A DNA stretch of 33,658 nucleotides from Mycobacterium sp. KBS0706 (GCF_005938675.2 NZ_VCCH02000085.1:1-33658); one strand, 5' to 3'. Shown: positions 20,772 through 28,151, numbered from the stretch's first letter. Translations and numbers: made by a program. The notes: a model not told the origin generated them from the letters alone.

Positions 20772-21410
20772 ATGAAGCCAGCCGCCATCGACACCTTCTA
20801 CGCCCGACTCGCCGCCCGCATGCCGGAGCCGCAGACCGAGTTGCAATACAGCAGCCCCTTCACCCTGCTGGTCGCGGTGGTGCTGTCGGCCCAGGCCACC
20901 GATCTCGGGGTCAACAAGGCGACCGGGGCCCTGTTCGCCGTGGCCGACACGCCGGCGAAGATCGCGGCGCTGGGGGTCGAGGGGCTGTCGCGCTACATCC
21001 GCACCATCGGCCTCTACAACATGAAGGCAAAGAACGTCATCGCCCTGTCGAACATCCTGCTGCAGCAGCATGGCGGCGAGGTGCCGCGCGACCGGGCGGC
21101 GCTGGAGGCGCTGCCGGGGGTCGGCCGCAAGACCGCCAATGTGGTGCTGAACGTCGCCTTCGGCGAGCCGACCATCGCCGTCGACACCCACATATTCCGG
21201 GTCGGCAACCGCACCGGCCTAGCGAAAGGCAAGACCCCGGACGCGGTGGAGAAGGTGCTGGAGCGGGTGACGCCCGACCGCTGGAAGCTGCACGCGCATC
21301 ACTGGCTGATCCTGCACGGCCGCTACACCTGCAAGGCGCGCAAGCCGCTGTGCGAAGCCTGCATCGTCGCCGACCTGTGCGAATGGCCGGAGAAGACGGT
21401 CCCGGCTTAG
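20772..21410 (+). CDS. nth: Endonuclease III (DNA glycosylase/AP lyase)
   Basis: The 212-residue enzyme removes oxidised pyrimidines and cleaves the abasic site in base-excision repair. The helix-hairpin-helix LPGVGRKTANVV carries the catalytic lysine K120. D138 lies in AVDTHIFRV. The [4Fe-4S] ligands C187, C194, C197 and C203 are all present with normal spacing, and the residue numbers equal those of the E. coli enzyme. The TAG stop (21408-21410) overlaps the TAA of the convergent sulfotransferase-like gene (21407-21409). ATG 20772 is the first start in frame; the ribosome-binding site is weak. Confidence 0.97.
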   Translation: MKPAAIDTFYARLAARMPEPQTELQYSSPFTLLVAVVLSAQATDLGVNKATGALFAVADTPAKIAALGVEGLSRYIRTIGLYNMKAKNVIALSNILLQQHGGEVPRDRAALEALPGVGRKTANVVLNVAFGEPTIAVDTHIFRVGNRTGLAKGKTPDAVEKVLERVTPDRWKLHAHHWLILHGRYTCKARKPLCEACIVADLCEWPEKTVPA

Positions 21411-22354
21411 AGCGGCGCGCCCACCCGCGCGGCGGCCCGCCGGCCCGCGGCCCCGGCCAGCATCGCCAGATGCGCCCGGGCGATCCCCAGCTTCTTCTCG
21501 AAGGACGTGCCGCATTCGATGCGGTGGAACAGGTCCTGCCGTTCCGACAGCGCGTCGATCATGCGGTCGACATAGGGCTGCCGGGGCCGGGCGCGGGCGA
21601 CCGCCCGCAGATGGGCCAGCCCGTCCGGATCGGCGAGGTCGGCATCGAAGCTGTCCCGGATCTCGCCGGCCAGAGCGGCCTCGAACCAGGGCAGCAGCCG
21701 GGGATGGGTCAGCAGCACCCCGAACAGCGCATCGTCCCGGTAGCGGTGCCAACGCGTGGTCAGGCGCTTGGCCTCATCGTCGCCGACGCTGGCGAGGTCC
21801 TTGAACGAGCTGCCGCCGCCATGCCGGGTCACCGCGGCGACGCGTTCGCTCGACCGCAGCCCCAGCCGGTCCGCCACGCGCTGCCGGTACTCCGCATCCA
21901 GGACCCAGGCGTTGTAGCCGATCAGCGACAGGTCGGGCACGGCGCCTTCGGCATAGGCCTGCAGCCAGTCGCGCTGGGCGAAGAGCTGGCGCAGGATCAT
22001 CACCAGGTCCAGCCGGACCAGTTGCTTGCGGTGCATCAGGCTGGCGGTGAGGTTCAGCGGGTCGCGCAGGAACAGGAGATCGACCGTCCGCCCGCCCGCC
22101 GCGCGCTGCATCCGCCAGGCGGCTTCCAGCCCCAGCAGGGTCACGCCCTCGAAGTTGAAGATCGTGGTGCCGTTCGCGCCCTTGCCGCGCGCGGCCGGGC
22201 CGGTGACGTCGCGCAGATGCGACCGGATCGGCTCGCCGATCACGGCGTTGTTGACGAAGGCGGCCGGCGTGTCGCGGTGCTGGCGCAGCCAGCGGACGAA
22301 AGCGTGGTGGCCGGATCGCTTGGTCGAAATGACGTTGATGAATTCGAGACTCAT
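21407..22354 (-). CDS. Sulfotransferase-like P-loop protein
   Basis: This 315-residue protein begins MSLEFINVISTKRSGHHAF. The TKRSGHH loop at 11-17 resembles the 5'-phosphosulfate-binding loop of PAPS-dependent sulfotransferases (consensus Ser/Thr-x-Arg-Ser-Gly). LLFLRDPLNLTASLMHR about 90 residues later fits the 3'-phosphate-binding RDPxxxxxS region. The rest is helical, with no signal peptide. It may add sulfate to a surface glycan or lipid, but the acceptor cannot be told. It overlaps nth tail-to-tail by 4 bp. An AT-rich spacer of 87 bp before ATG 22354 suggests its own promoter. The family call is moderately firm; real PAPS use is unproven. Confidence 0.7.
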   Translation of the reverse strand: MSLEFINVISTKRSGHHAFVRWLRQHRDTPAAFVNNAVIGEPIRSHLRDVTGPAARGKGANGTTIFNFEGVTLLGLEAAWRMQRAAGGRTVDLLFLRDPLNLTASLMHRKQLVRLDLVMILRQLFAQRDWLQAYAEGAVPDLSLIGYNAWVLDAEYRQRVADRLGLRSSERVAAVTRHGGGSSFKDLASVGDDEAKRLTTRWHRYRDDALFGVLLTHPRLLPWFEAALAGEIRDSFDADLADPDGLAHLRAVARARPRQPYVDRMIDALSERQDLFHRIECGTSFEKKLGIARAHLAMLAGAAGRRAAARVGAPL

Positions 22355-22441
22355 CCCGCGTCCCGCTCTCCCTCGTGTGGATGGCGGGGCTATCCTTACA
22401 GGAAAGTAAAGAAAGGCTGAACCGTTCTGTTGCCGGCCGGC

Positions 22442-22849
22442 TCAGGCCGGCGGGTCGGCGATCTCGTCATAGCCGCGGTTGAGGAACTCGATCAGGCACA
22501 GGCCGTGGCCGAAGGGGTCGGCCAGCTGGACGAGCCTGCCCCAGACCGCGGTGCGGATCTCACCCTCGGCCATGGCGCCGGCCGCGACCGCCCGGGCCAG
22601 CGCTGCCGCGACATCGTCCACCACCACGTCGAGATGCACCGGCGTCCAGTGCCGGGCGTAGCCACGGCGGCTGTCGCCGGCGCCGACCGTGCCGGCCGCC
22701 TTGCGCAGCAGATACAGCGGCGCGGGCCAGCCGGTCAGCTCCACCACCTCGCCGCCGAATCGGCGTCCGACCGCGAGGCCGAAGGCGCCAGTGTAGAACG
22801 CGACCCCGGCCTCGAGATCGGGCACGTCGATATTGACCAGCAGGCTCAT
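22442..22849 (-). CDS. VOC-family (glyoxalase/bleomycin resistance fold) protein
   Basis: The protein is 135 residues from ATG 22849, with GGAGAT nine bases before it; the frame open to 23170 runs back through the next gene and is not real. It shows the paired beta-alpha-beta-beta-beta modules of the vicinal oxygen chelate fold: VNIDVPDLEAGVAFYTGAFGL at the start and VHLDVVVDDVAAALARAVAAGA in the second module. A metal His (in VHLDV) and Glu (in CLIEF near the end) are in place. The substrate is unknown. It lies 32 bp after the N-formylglutamate amidohydrolase gene on the same strand and is probably in one operon with it. Confidence 0.85.
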   Translation of the reverse strand: MSLLVNIDVPDLEAGVAFYTGAFGLAVGRRFGGEVVELTGWPAPLYLLRKAAGTVGAGDSRRGYARHWTPVHLDVVVDDVAAALARAVAAGAMAEGEIRTAVWGRLVQLADPFGHGLCLIEFLNRGYDEIADPPA

Positions 22850-22881
22850 GGCGATCTCCCCTCCCACGCCCGATGGCCGCC

Positions 22882-23763
22882 CTATGCCGCCAGCGCCGCC
22901 CGATCGAGCGCGCCGAGGGCGGCGGCGAAATCGGTCATGTCGGCCGTCAGCCGGGCCAGGCCCTTGGTCGGCGACAGCGTCGCCTCGTCCATATAGAGGG
23001 CACGGTTCAGCTCGATCTGCAGGGCATGGATGCCGGCGCGCGGCCGGCCGTAATGCCGGGTGGTGAAGCCGCCGGCATAGGGCGTGTTGCGGGTCACGAC
23101 ATAGCCGCGCCCGGCCAGCCACTGCTCCGCCGCCTCGGTCACCGCCGCGGCGCAGGAGCTGCCGTAGCAATCGCCCAGCACGACGTCGACGGCGCGGCCG
23201 CCGGGGGTGCGCGAGGCGCCCTGCGACGGCATCGAATGGGCGTCGATCAGCAGGACGTGGCCGAATTCGGCGCGGGTCTCGTCGATCAGCCGGCGCAGCG
23301 CCGCGTGGTAGGGGGTGTAGCAGCGCTCGACCCGCTCCACCGCCTCGGCGAAGCGCAGCTTGCCGCGGTAGATGTCCTTCCCCTGGGCGACGATGCGGGC
23401 GATGGTGCCGAGCCCGGCGACGACCCGCGGCGAGCGGGTGTTGACCCAGCCCGGCAGCGCGTCGTCGAACATCTCGGGGTCGAGTTCATAGGCCTCGCGG
23501 TTGGCGTCGAGGAAGGCGCGCGGGAACAGGGCGCGCAGCAGCGGCGCCCCGCGCTCCGGCACCCGGCCGAAGATCTCGTCGACGAAGCCGTCCTCGGAGC
23601 GGCGCAGCGTGTGCGGGTCCAGCTTCGCCGCGGCCAGGAACGACGTCGGGTAGTCGCGGCCGCTATGCGGCGAGGCGACCACGACCGGGAGGCGCCGATC
23701 CTGCGGCAGGGCGATCGCCACCGCGTCGGACGCCGGCGACTGCGAGGCGACTTGACCATCCAT
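22882..23763 (-). CDS. N-formylglutamate amidohydrolase family protein
   Basis: The 293-residue protein fits the FGase family: VVVASPHSGRDYP near residue 27, DANREAYELDPEMF, LLIDAHSMPS with the metal His, and CYGSSCAAAVTEAAEQWL followed by RNTPYAGGFTTRHYGRP and LQIELNRALYMDE. The reaction is release of formate from N-formyl-L-glutamate, the last step of one histidine breakdown route (HutG-type). No other hut genes are in the window, so the real substrate might be another N-acyl amino acid. ATG 23763 has no strong ribosome-binding site. The VOC gene follows 32 bp downstream. Confidence 0.88.
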   Translation of the reverse strand: MDGQVASQSPASDAVAIALPQDRRLPVVVASPHSGRDYPTSFLAAAKLDPHTLRRSEDGFVDEIFGRVPERGAPLLRALFPRAFLDANREAYELDPEMFDDALPGWVNTRSPRVVAGLGTIARIVAQGKDIYRGKLRFAEAVERVERCYTPYHAALRRLIDETRAEFGHVLLIDAHSMPSQGASRTPGGRAVDVVLGDCYGSSCAAAVTEAAEQWLAGRGYVVTRNTPYAGGFTTRHYGRPRAGIHALQIELNRALYMDEATLSPTKGLARLTADMTDFAAALGALDRAALAA

Positions 23764-23840
23764 ATCACCGTCATATCCCAGCCTCGGGGGGCTGTCGACG
23801 GGGCCGATGGGCCGGTTCGGCGGCGCGGACGGTTTGATGC

Positions 23841-23869
23841 TTGCACCCCCCGGTCGATGATGCTACATC
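23841..23869 (+). promoter_or_regulatory. Possible promoter of tRNA-Val
   Basis: TTGCAC at 23841-23846 and TACATC at 23864-23869 are separated by 17 bp. The -10 box is a weak match. A start near 23876 would put the hairpin at 23882-23903 in the 5' leader of the tRNA precursor. Confidence 0.35.
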
Positions 23870-23881
23870 GGCGCTCCCCGC

Positions 23882-23903
23882 GGACGACCGGCTTCGGTCG
23901 TCC
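23882..23903 (+). other. 9-bp hairpin just upstream of tRNA-Val
   Basis: GGACGACCG (23882-23890) and CGGTCGTCC (23895-23903) pair perfectly around the loop GCTT. The structure ends 11 bp before the mature 5' end of the tRNA and has no T-tract, so it is more likely a leader structure for precursor processing than a terminator. Confidence 0.6.
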
Positions 23904-23914
23904 TTCCCGGTGCC

Positions 23915-23989
<75 letters not shown>

Positions 23990-24022
23990 CCGGTTCCTCA
24001 GGCAGATCAAAGATAGATCAGC

Positions 24023-24045
24023 GATCCCCTCCCCTGGCGGGGATC
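24023..24045 (+). terminator. Possible terminator after tRNA-Val
   Basis: GATCCCC (24023-24029) and GGGGATC (24039-24045) form a 7-bp stem with a 9-nt loop, 33 bp after the tRNA. Only a short TTT follows a few bases later, so the call is weak. Confidence 0.35.
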
Positions 24046-24200
24046 CGTGGTTTCGCACAGAACAGCGCGGGAACCCGATGCGGCATCGTCCCGTCGTTGG
24101 CACACGGAGGTTTTCGGCAACGTTTCCTGCCGCATCTCGCTTTGCATCCCTGCGGGCCTATCAACGGGACGGGAATGCAACGCGCCCTTCGTTTCGTTTA

Positions 24201-24230
24201 TTGCGTTTATCTTTTCTGAGCATATATAAG
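24201..24230 (+). promoter_or_regulatory. Probable promoter of the toxin-antitoxin operon
   Basis: TTGCGT at 24201-24206 is followed by TATATA (24223-24228, 16-bp spacing) or TATAAG (24225-24230, 18-bp spacing). The leader would be about 95 nt. The CGTTTAT direct repeats beside the -35 box could bind the antitoxin for autoregulation, which is common in such modules; that is inference. Confidence 0.5.
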
Positions 24231-24330
24231 ATTGAAGGCCGCATCGGATAAGCGGCCATGGAGGATTCATGGTCTCAAACGGTGCGCTATGTCACGACAG
24301 CCGCACAAAGTGCACTCAGAGGCTCCGCTC

Positions 24331-24780
24331 ATGAACGCCTTGCTCGAAAAGCCGGATACCATCGTGCCGTCCGAAGAGGATGCCAAGCTGGCCGCTGAAT
24401 TCAGCCGGATCCTGGCCTCCAAGCGGCCCGAGGAAGAATTCCGCGTCCATCTGAACGATGGCCAAGAGCTACTCCTGCCAAAGGGGGTAAGGCAGTTTCT
24501 CACTCATCTGCTGACCGAAATTTCACATGGGAACGCTGTGACATTGATCCCGATCCATGCCGAAATGACGACCCAAGAGGCGGCTGACTACCTCAATGTA
24601 AGCAGGCCACACTTGGTAAAGCTGCTCGAAGCTGGGGAGATCAAGTTTCACAAGGTCGGCTCGCACCGTCGAGTGCGGTTTGGAGACCTGAGGACATACA
24701 AGGAGCAGGTCGCGGTCGGTCGGGCCAAGGCTCTGGACGAGTTGGCGGCACAGGCCCAGGAGCTCGGGATGGGCTATTGA
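24331..24780 (+). CDS. Excisionase-type HTH antitoxin (VapB50-like)
   Basis: The protein is 149 residues from ATG 24331, which has AGAGG nine bases upstream; ATG 24289 and TTG 24232 are other in-frame starts. The C-terminal half has an excisionase/MerR-like HTH: EMTTQEAADYLNVSRPHLVKLLEAGEIKFHKVGSHRRV (about 79-116), then an RFGDLRTYKEQ stretch. It would bind DNA and, as the first gene of the pair, neutralise the PIN toxin that starts one base after its stop. The same pairing (excisionase-like antitoxin before a long PIN protein) is known from M. tuberculosis VapBC50. Its DNA is AT-richer than that of its neighbours. No integrase lies nearby, so a true excisionase role is unlikely. Confidence 0.82.
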   Translation: MNALLEKPDTIVPSEEDAKLAAEFSRILASKRPEEEFRVHLNDGQELLLPKGVRQFLTHLLTEISHGNAVTLIPIHAEMTTQEAADYLNVSRPHLVKLLEAGEIKFHKVGSHRRVRFGDLRTYKEQVAVGRAKALDELAAQAQELGMGY

Positions 24781-24781
24781 T

Positions 24782-25351
24782 TTGTCGCGCTTCACCGTCG
24801 TCTATGATGCGTGCTGCCTCTATCCCGCTCCATTGCGGGATCTCCTGATGCAGTTGGCAACGGCGGAGCTGTTCCGAGCCAAGTGGACCGCAGCTATTCA
24901 CGATGAATGGATGCGAAACCTGCTTTTCGATCGGCCGGATCTCACCCGTGAAAGGCTGGAGCGCACACGCTCCCTGATGGATGAGAACGCGCCGGATTGT
25001 CTCGTCGAGGGATATGAGCATCTGATCCCGCAGGTAACTCTTCCGGATGCAGACGACCGGCACGTGGTCGCCGCCGCCATCCATGCTCGAGCCGACGCCA
25101 TCGTCACATTCAACCTGAAGGACTTTCCAGCTGCGGAACTGGTGCGCTTCAATCTGGAGGCGATTCATCCCGACGACTTCATCAGCTTCCAATTCGATCT
25201 TCAGGAACATGCGGTCGTGATCGCAGCCCAGAGGTGTTTGCGGCGGCTGAAGGCACCGCCCAAAACGGCTGAAGAATACCTCGCCACGCTCGAGGCTCAG
25301 TCGCTACCGAAGACGGTCAAAGCGTTGAGGCAGTACGCCGCCATCCTTTAA
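24782..25351 (+). CDS. PIN-domain ribonuclease toxin (VapC50-like)
   Basis: The 189-residue protein starts with TTG 24782, one base after the antitoxin stop, so it is probably made by coupled translation. The PIN acidic residues are D9 (VVYDACCLYP), E42 (HDEWMRN), D91/D92 (LPDADDRHV) and D114 (TFNLKDF). The set is complete for a Mg-dependent RNA-cleaving toxin. Beyond the usual 140-residue PIN core there is a C-terminal extension of about 45 residues (RCLRRLKAPPKTAEEYLATL and on) like that of the VapC50 group. It ends 15 bp from a convergent gene. The AT-richer base use, shared with the antitoxin gene, points to transfer as a unit. Confidence 0.87.
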   Translation: MSRFTVVYDACCLYPAPLRDLLMQLATAELFRAKWTAAIHDEWMRNLLFDRPDLTRERLERTRSLMDENAPDCLVEGYEHLIPQVTLPDADDRHVVAAAIHARADAIVTFNLKDFPAAELVRFNLEAIHPDDFISFQFDLQEHAVVIAAQRCLRRLKAPPKTAEEYLATLEAQSLPKTVKALRQYAAIL

Positions 25352-25365
25352 TCTCCAGCCACCTC

Positions 25366-26097
25366 TCATCCCGCCTCCACCTCCACGATCCCCACCCGCG
25401 ACTCGATCTCCACCGCCGACACCACCCCCTCCGCCTGTTCGATCTCGCGGAAGCAGCGGTACATGCCGGCGTTGAAGCGGATGTCGTCGAACACCAGGAT
25501 CCAGCGGCCGGCCAGGCGCGGCAGCAGCAGCTCGGCCTGCGCCTTGACGATCTCGCCGACATGGATGCCGTCGATGAAGGCGATGCCCGGCCGGCCGAAG
25601 CGGATCTTCGCCGCCTCGAACCCGGCCTCGAAGGTGTCGGCGACGGCGGTGAAGCGCGGGCTGATCGCCGCCAGGTTGGCGCGGGCGATCTCCTGCCACT
25701 GCCGGTTCGGATCGAAGGTGACCAGCCGGCCGCGGCGGTTGGCCGCCAGACCGGCTAGCCAGTACATGCCCGAGACGCCGAAGGCGGTGCCGATCTCGAC
25801 CACCGTCCAGGGCCGGAACCGGCGTGCCAGCTGGACATAGAACCGGCCGTATTTGTGGCTGGTGCGGACGCTGTTGCTGGAGCGCTTGAAGCTGTCCTCG
25901 GGCGCCGCGAAGTCGCGATAGCCCTCCCACAGGTCGAGCGGGCCCACCTCCTGCGTCAGCCGGGCGCGCTCGGCGATCAGCCGCTCCTTGGCGAAGGGGC
26001 GGGGGCGGATCAGCTCCGCCACCACCTCCTCGCTCAGGAACGCCGTGTCCCGCCGGCGGCGGACCACCGCCAGCGGCGCCTGTGCCGGTTCTCCCAT
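25366..26097 (-). CDS. Class I SAM-dependent methyltransferase (Methyltransf_24-like)
   Basis: The protein is 243 residues from ATG 26097; the frame open to 26385 runs back into the upstream gene and is not used. Motif I is VVEIGTAFGVSG (about 99-110), followed by FDP with D129, FIDGIHVGE (about 175-182) and VFDDIRFNAG with D204-D205. This order fits Methyltransf_24/O-methyltransferase proteins found in glycan and secondary-metabolite clusters. Its ATG overlaps the TGA of the upstream gene by one base (TGATG), so translation is coupled and the two proteins likely share a pathway, perhaps methylation of a surface sugar. The acceptor is unknown. It ends 15 bp from the PIN toxin gene. Confidence 0.85.
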   Translation of the reverse strand: MGEPAQAPLAVVRRRRDTAFLSEEVVAELIRPRPFAKERLIAERARLTQEVGPLDLWEGYRDFAAPEDSFKRSSNSVRTSHKYGRFYVQLARRFRPWTVVEIGTAFGVSGMYWLAGLAANRRGRLVTFDPNRQWQEIARANLAAISPRFTAVADTFEAGFEAAKIRFGRPGIAFIDGIHVGEIVKAQAELLLPRLAGRWILVFDDIRFNAGMYRCFREIEQAEGVVSAVEIESRVGIVEVEAG

Positions 26098-27914
26098 CAG
26101 GCCGCGAGCGGGAACGGGCAGGCCTCGCGCAGCGCAGCGAGGTCGGGCATCCGCTCGGGGATGTATTGGCACAGCCGCGCATGGTCGGGCGTGACCGTGC
26201 CGAGCTCCGCCAGGTCGAAGGGCGCGACATCCTTCAGCCCGACCGAGGCGAAATAGTCCTCGAACTTGGTGTTGCCGCCCGGGATCTGGGTCTCGCTGGT
26301 CGACATCACCGCCCAGCCGACCGGGATGCCATAGGCCTGGGCCACAATGAGGCCATGCAGCGAGGTCGAGATGATGTGCTCGCATTCCGACACCTCGTCG
26401 AGGAAGGCCTCGATGCCGTCATAGGAGCCGCGCATGATGTCGATCACCTTGACGTCCGGATGCACCTCGAGCGGTGCCGCGACATGGGTGAAGTGGCGGA
26501 TCAGGCCGAGCTTGTGCTTCTTGGTCCCCTTCGGCTGGTACAGCTGCGGCAGCAGCAGGGCGACGTCGCCATAGACCTGCGGGCACTTGCCGCCGCTGTC
26601 GAGCACTAGGCGCCGGGTCAGCGGCCCACGCACCGCCTTGTACACCGCCTGCGGATGCAGCTTGTCGGTCAGGCGCGGGCTGCCCGTGCCCCAGACCGGC
26701 GTGCCCTTCTTGGCGAATTTGATCACCGAGCCGATCACCAGCGCGCCGCTGCCCGCCGCCACCCAGCGCGGCGGCCGCCCGGTCAGCTTCTCGACGATGT
26801 AGGGGTTCAGGATGTCGCCGAAATTGCCGGGATAGGGCTGCTCCATCCACCACAGCTGGGGCCGCTGCTTCAGCGGCAGCTCCCCGGCCTTGGCCCGCTG
26901 CTCCAGCCCCAGCCGCAGCATCCGGCCCTGGGCGAAGGCCCTGCCCTTGGCGGTGCCGTGCTCGGCCAGCTCGCCGGCGTAGCGCTGGCCTTCCTCCGGC
27001 AGGTGGAACTCGATGCAGAAATCCACCACCCGCTGCAGCAGCGCGGACAGGCGGTCGCTGTACTCGCCCTGCTGCCGCAACTGGGAGACCCGGCCCTCAT
27101 ACAGCGCCAGCGCGGCCTGCTCGCCCTCCTGCCGGCGGGCCAGCCGGGCGAGGGTGTTCAGCGGGTCGTCCTGCGACGGGTCGAGATCGGTCATCTTCTT
27201 CAGATAGACCGCGGCGTTCTGCAGCTTGCCGGCCTTCAGCTCCTGCTCGGAGATCGCCTTCAGCACCCGGTACTGGCGCGACGGCTCCAGGATCGGCGCG
27301 TCGTGCTGGGCCACCTCCTTGACGAAGTCGCGGACATTGCCGCTGTCGCCGAACGAGAACCAGGCGTCGGCCGCGCCCAGCTTGTCGCCCCAGGCGATCC
27401 GCTTCGGCGGCAGCAGCGTCACCTGCAGCTGCTCGGAATGCGCCCGCCAGGCCTCCTCGAAGAAGTAGTCGTCGGTGCCGCGCTCCTTGCTGCCCTTCTC
27501 CAGCTCGACCAGCTGCTCCAGCAGCCGCCGGGTCGGCGCCGTATAGTTGAAGAACAGGAACCCGGGATGGAACGTCCGCGCGAAGATGAACGGGTCATAT
27601 TCCCGGAAGTACTTGAAGTTCCGCAGGAAGGCGGCGAAGTCGCTCTCGCTGCGCAGGAACGGGTCGGGCCGTTTGATGATGCGGGTGTCGATGTCGACCC
27701 AGATGATCGGCCGCTTATGCTCCTCCAGCTTACGGGAGTAGTAGTTGACCTTGTAGCGGCAGATGTCGGCCCAGTTGGCGTCGGGGCCGAGCTTGACCTC
27801 CTCGAAATCATATTCGATGTCGAGCGTCTTGCAGTCCTCGGCCAGGTGGTAGGCCGAGTCGTAATAGTACTGCTTTCCGCCGTAGAAGCTGACGACGACG
27901 GCTTCCTTATCCAT
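26097..27914 (-). CDS. Glycosyltransferase-like / polysaccharide pyruvyl transferase fusion
   Basis: The 605-residue protein starts at ATG 27914. The first ~210 residues look like a nucleotide-sugar transferase, with a DxD motif in IIWVDIDTRI (D74, D76) and HPGFLFFNYT (about 116-124). The middle (about 215-345) is helical and TPR-like. The C-terminal part (about 352-600) is a polysaccharide pyruvyl transferase domain with PYPGNFGDILNPYI (361-373), VWGTGSPR and ISTSLHGLIVAQAYGIP (515-531). Such domains add pyruvate ketals to sugars of exopolysaccharides or S-layer glycans. Having both activities in one chain suggests sugar transfer followed by pyruvylation. The frame continues upstream to 28067, but that extension is the shadow of another coding frame. 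The activities are inferred from motifs only. Confidence 0.8.
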   Translation of the reverse strand: MDKEAVVVSFYGGKQYYYDSAYHLAEDCKTLDIEYDFEEVKLGPDANWADICRYKVNYYSRKLEEHKRPIIWVDIDTRIIKRPDPFLRSESDFAAFLRNFKYFREYDPFIFARTFHPGFLFFNYTAPTRRLLEQLVELEKGSKERGTDDYFFEEAWRAHSEQLQVTLLPPKRIAWGDKLGAADAWFSFGDSGNVRDFVKEVAQHDAPILEPSRQYRVLKAISEQELKAGKLQNAAVYLKKMTDLDPSQDDPLNTLARLARRQEGEQAALALYEGRVSQLRQQGEYSDRLSALLQRVVDFCIEFHLPEEGQRYAGELAEHGTAKGRAFAQGRMLRLGLEQRAKAGELPLKQRPQLWWMEQPYPGNFGDILNPYIVEKLTGRPPRWVAAGSGALVIGSVIKFAKKGTPVWGTGSPRLTDKLHPQAVYKAVRGPLTRRLVLDSGGKCPQVYGDVALLLPQLYQPKGTKKHKLGLIRHFTHVAAPLEVHPDVKVIDIMRGSYDGIEAFLDEVSECEHIISTSLHGLIVAQAYGIPVGWAVMSTSETQIPGGNTKFEDYFASVGLKDVAPFDLAELGTVTPDHARLCQYIPERMPDLAALREACPFPLAA

Positions 27915-28074
27915 GATGCGTCTCTTCGAGCTGGAGCAGCAGGGTGGTTTCGTCGATCTGGGCGATCTCGTAGATCGGCCGCTCGACCAGGTCGGATTCG
28001 GCGAAGGTGAAGATCCTCCGGCCTTCGCGGGCGATCTCGGAGCCGAGGAAGCCCTCGATCGAAGCATTCTTTAC
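27907..28074 (-). pseudogene. Start-less 3' remnant of a gene upstream of the fusion protein
   Basis: In one minus-strand frame, 28074 to the TAA at 27907-27909 encodes 55 residues with strongly G/C third bases and a natural composition (for example SIEGFLGSEIAREGRRIFTF and VERPIYEIAQIDET). A stop lies directly upstream (TAA, 28077-28075), and no ATG, GTG or TTG occurs in frame. The stop overlaps the ATG of the next gene by eight bases, as in an intact operon. I read this as the C-terminal end of a gene that lost its 5' part, where high-GC coding DNA meets AT-rich DNA. I do not recognise the protein. A non-standard start or a frameshift in the sequence would be the alternative. Confidence 0.55.
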
Positions 28075-28098
28075 TTAGGCATGGAACTTCAGTTTTCT

Positions 28099-28127
28099 AT
28101 ATTAGACTGACCTGATAGATTTCGCAA
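28099..28127 (-). promoter_or_regulatory. Strong sigma-70-like promoter before the remnant and fusion gene
   Basis: On the minus strand TTGCGA (28127-28122) is followed after exactly 17 bp by TAATAT (28104-28099). The start would lie near 28092. The transcript would begin just before a 3-codon frame (ATG CCT AAG TAA, 28082-28071) and then run through the remnant into the fusion gene. Confidence 0.6.
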
Positions 28128-28151
28128 CCCCGCATGGTTCATACCTTGCCA

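Larger units (their letters stand above)
23990..24330. other. AT-richer spacer between tRNA-Val and the toxin-antitoxin genes
   Basis: This stretch has no convincing gene. Short frames on both strands (24047-24229 plus, 24007-24270 minus) lack family features. It holds a possible tRNA terminator at 24023-24045 and a promoter at 24201-24230. Towards 24190-24235 the DNA becomes clearly AT-rich compared with the rest of the window. CGTTTAT occurs twice, at 24195-24201 and 24204-24210, 9 bp apart. I found no copy of the tRNA 3' end that would mark an integration site. Confidence 0.5.

Noticed and set aside
20129..20794. Upstream extension of the creatininase frame to 20794
   Set aside because: It overlaps the DUF2244 gene in another frame; ATG 20128 with GGAGGG fits the family start.
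21414..21424. GCGCCCACC resembling the tRNA-Val 3' end, as a possible att site
   Set aside because: Only nine bases match and it lies inside a coding region 2.5 kb before the tRNA; expected by chance at this GC content.
24007..24270. Small minus-strand frame of 87 residues and plus-strand frame 24047-24229 after the tRNA
   Set aside because: No ribosome-binding site, no family pattern, and random-like composition in a promoter region.
26098..26385. Longer start of the methyltransferase at 26385
   Set aside because: It overlaps the pyruvyl transferase in another frame; the TGATG junction gives a natural start at 26097.
27913..28110. Plus-strand frame of 65 residues over the gene remnant
   Set aside because: It is the antisense of the minus-strand frame that has better codon statistics and an operon-like stop overlap.
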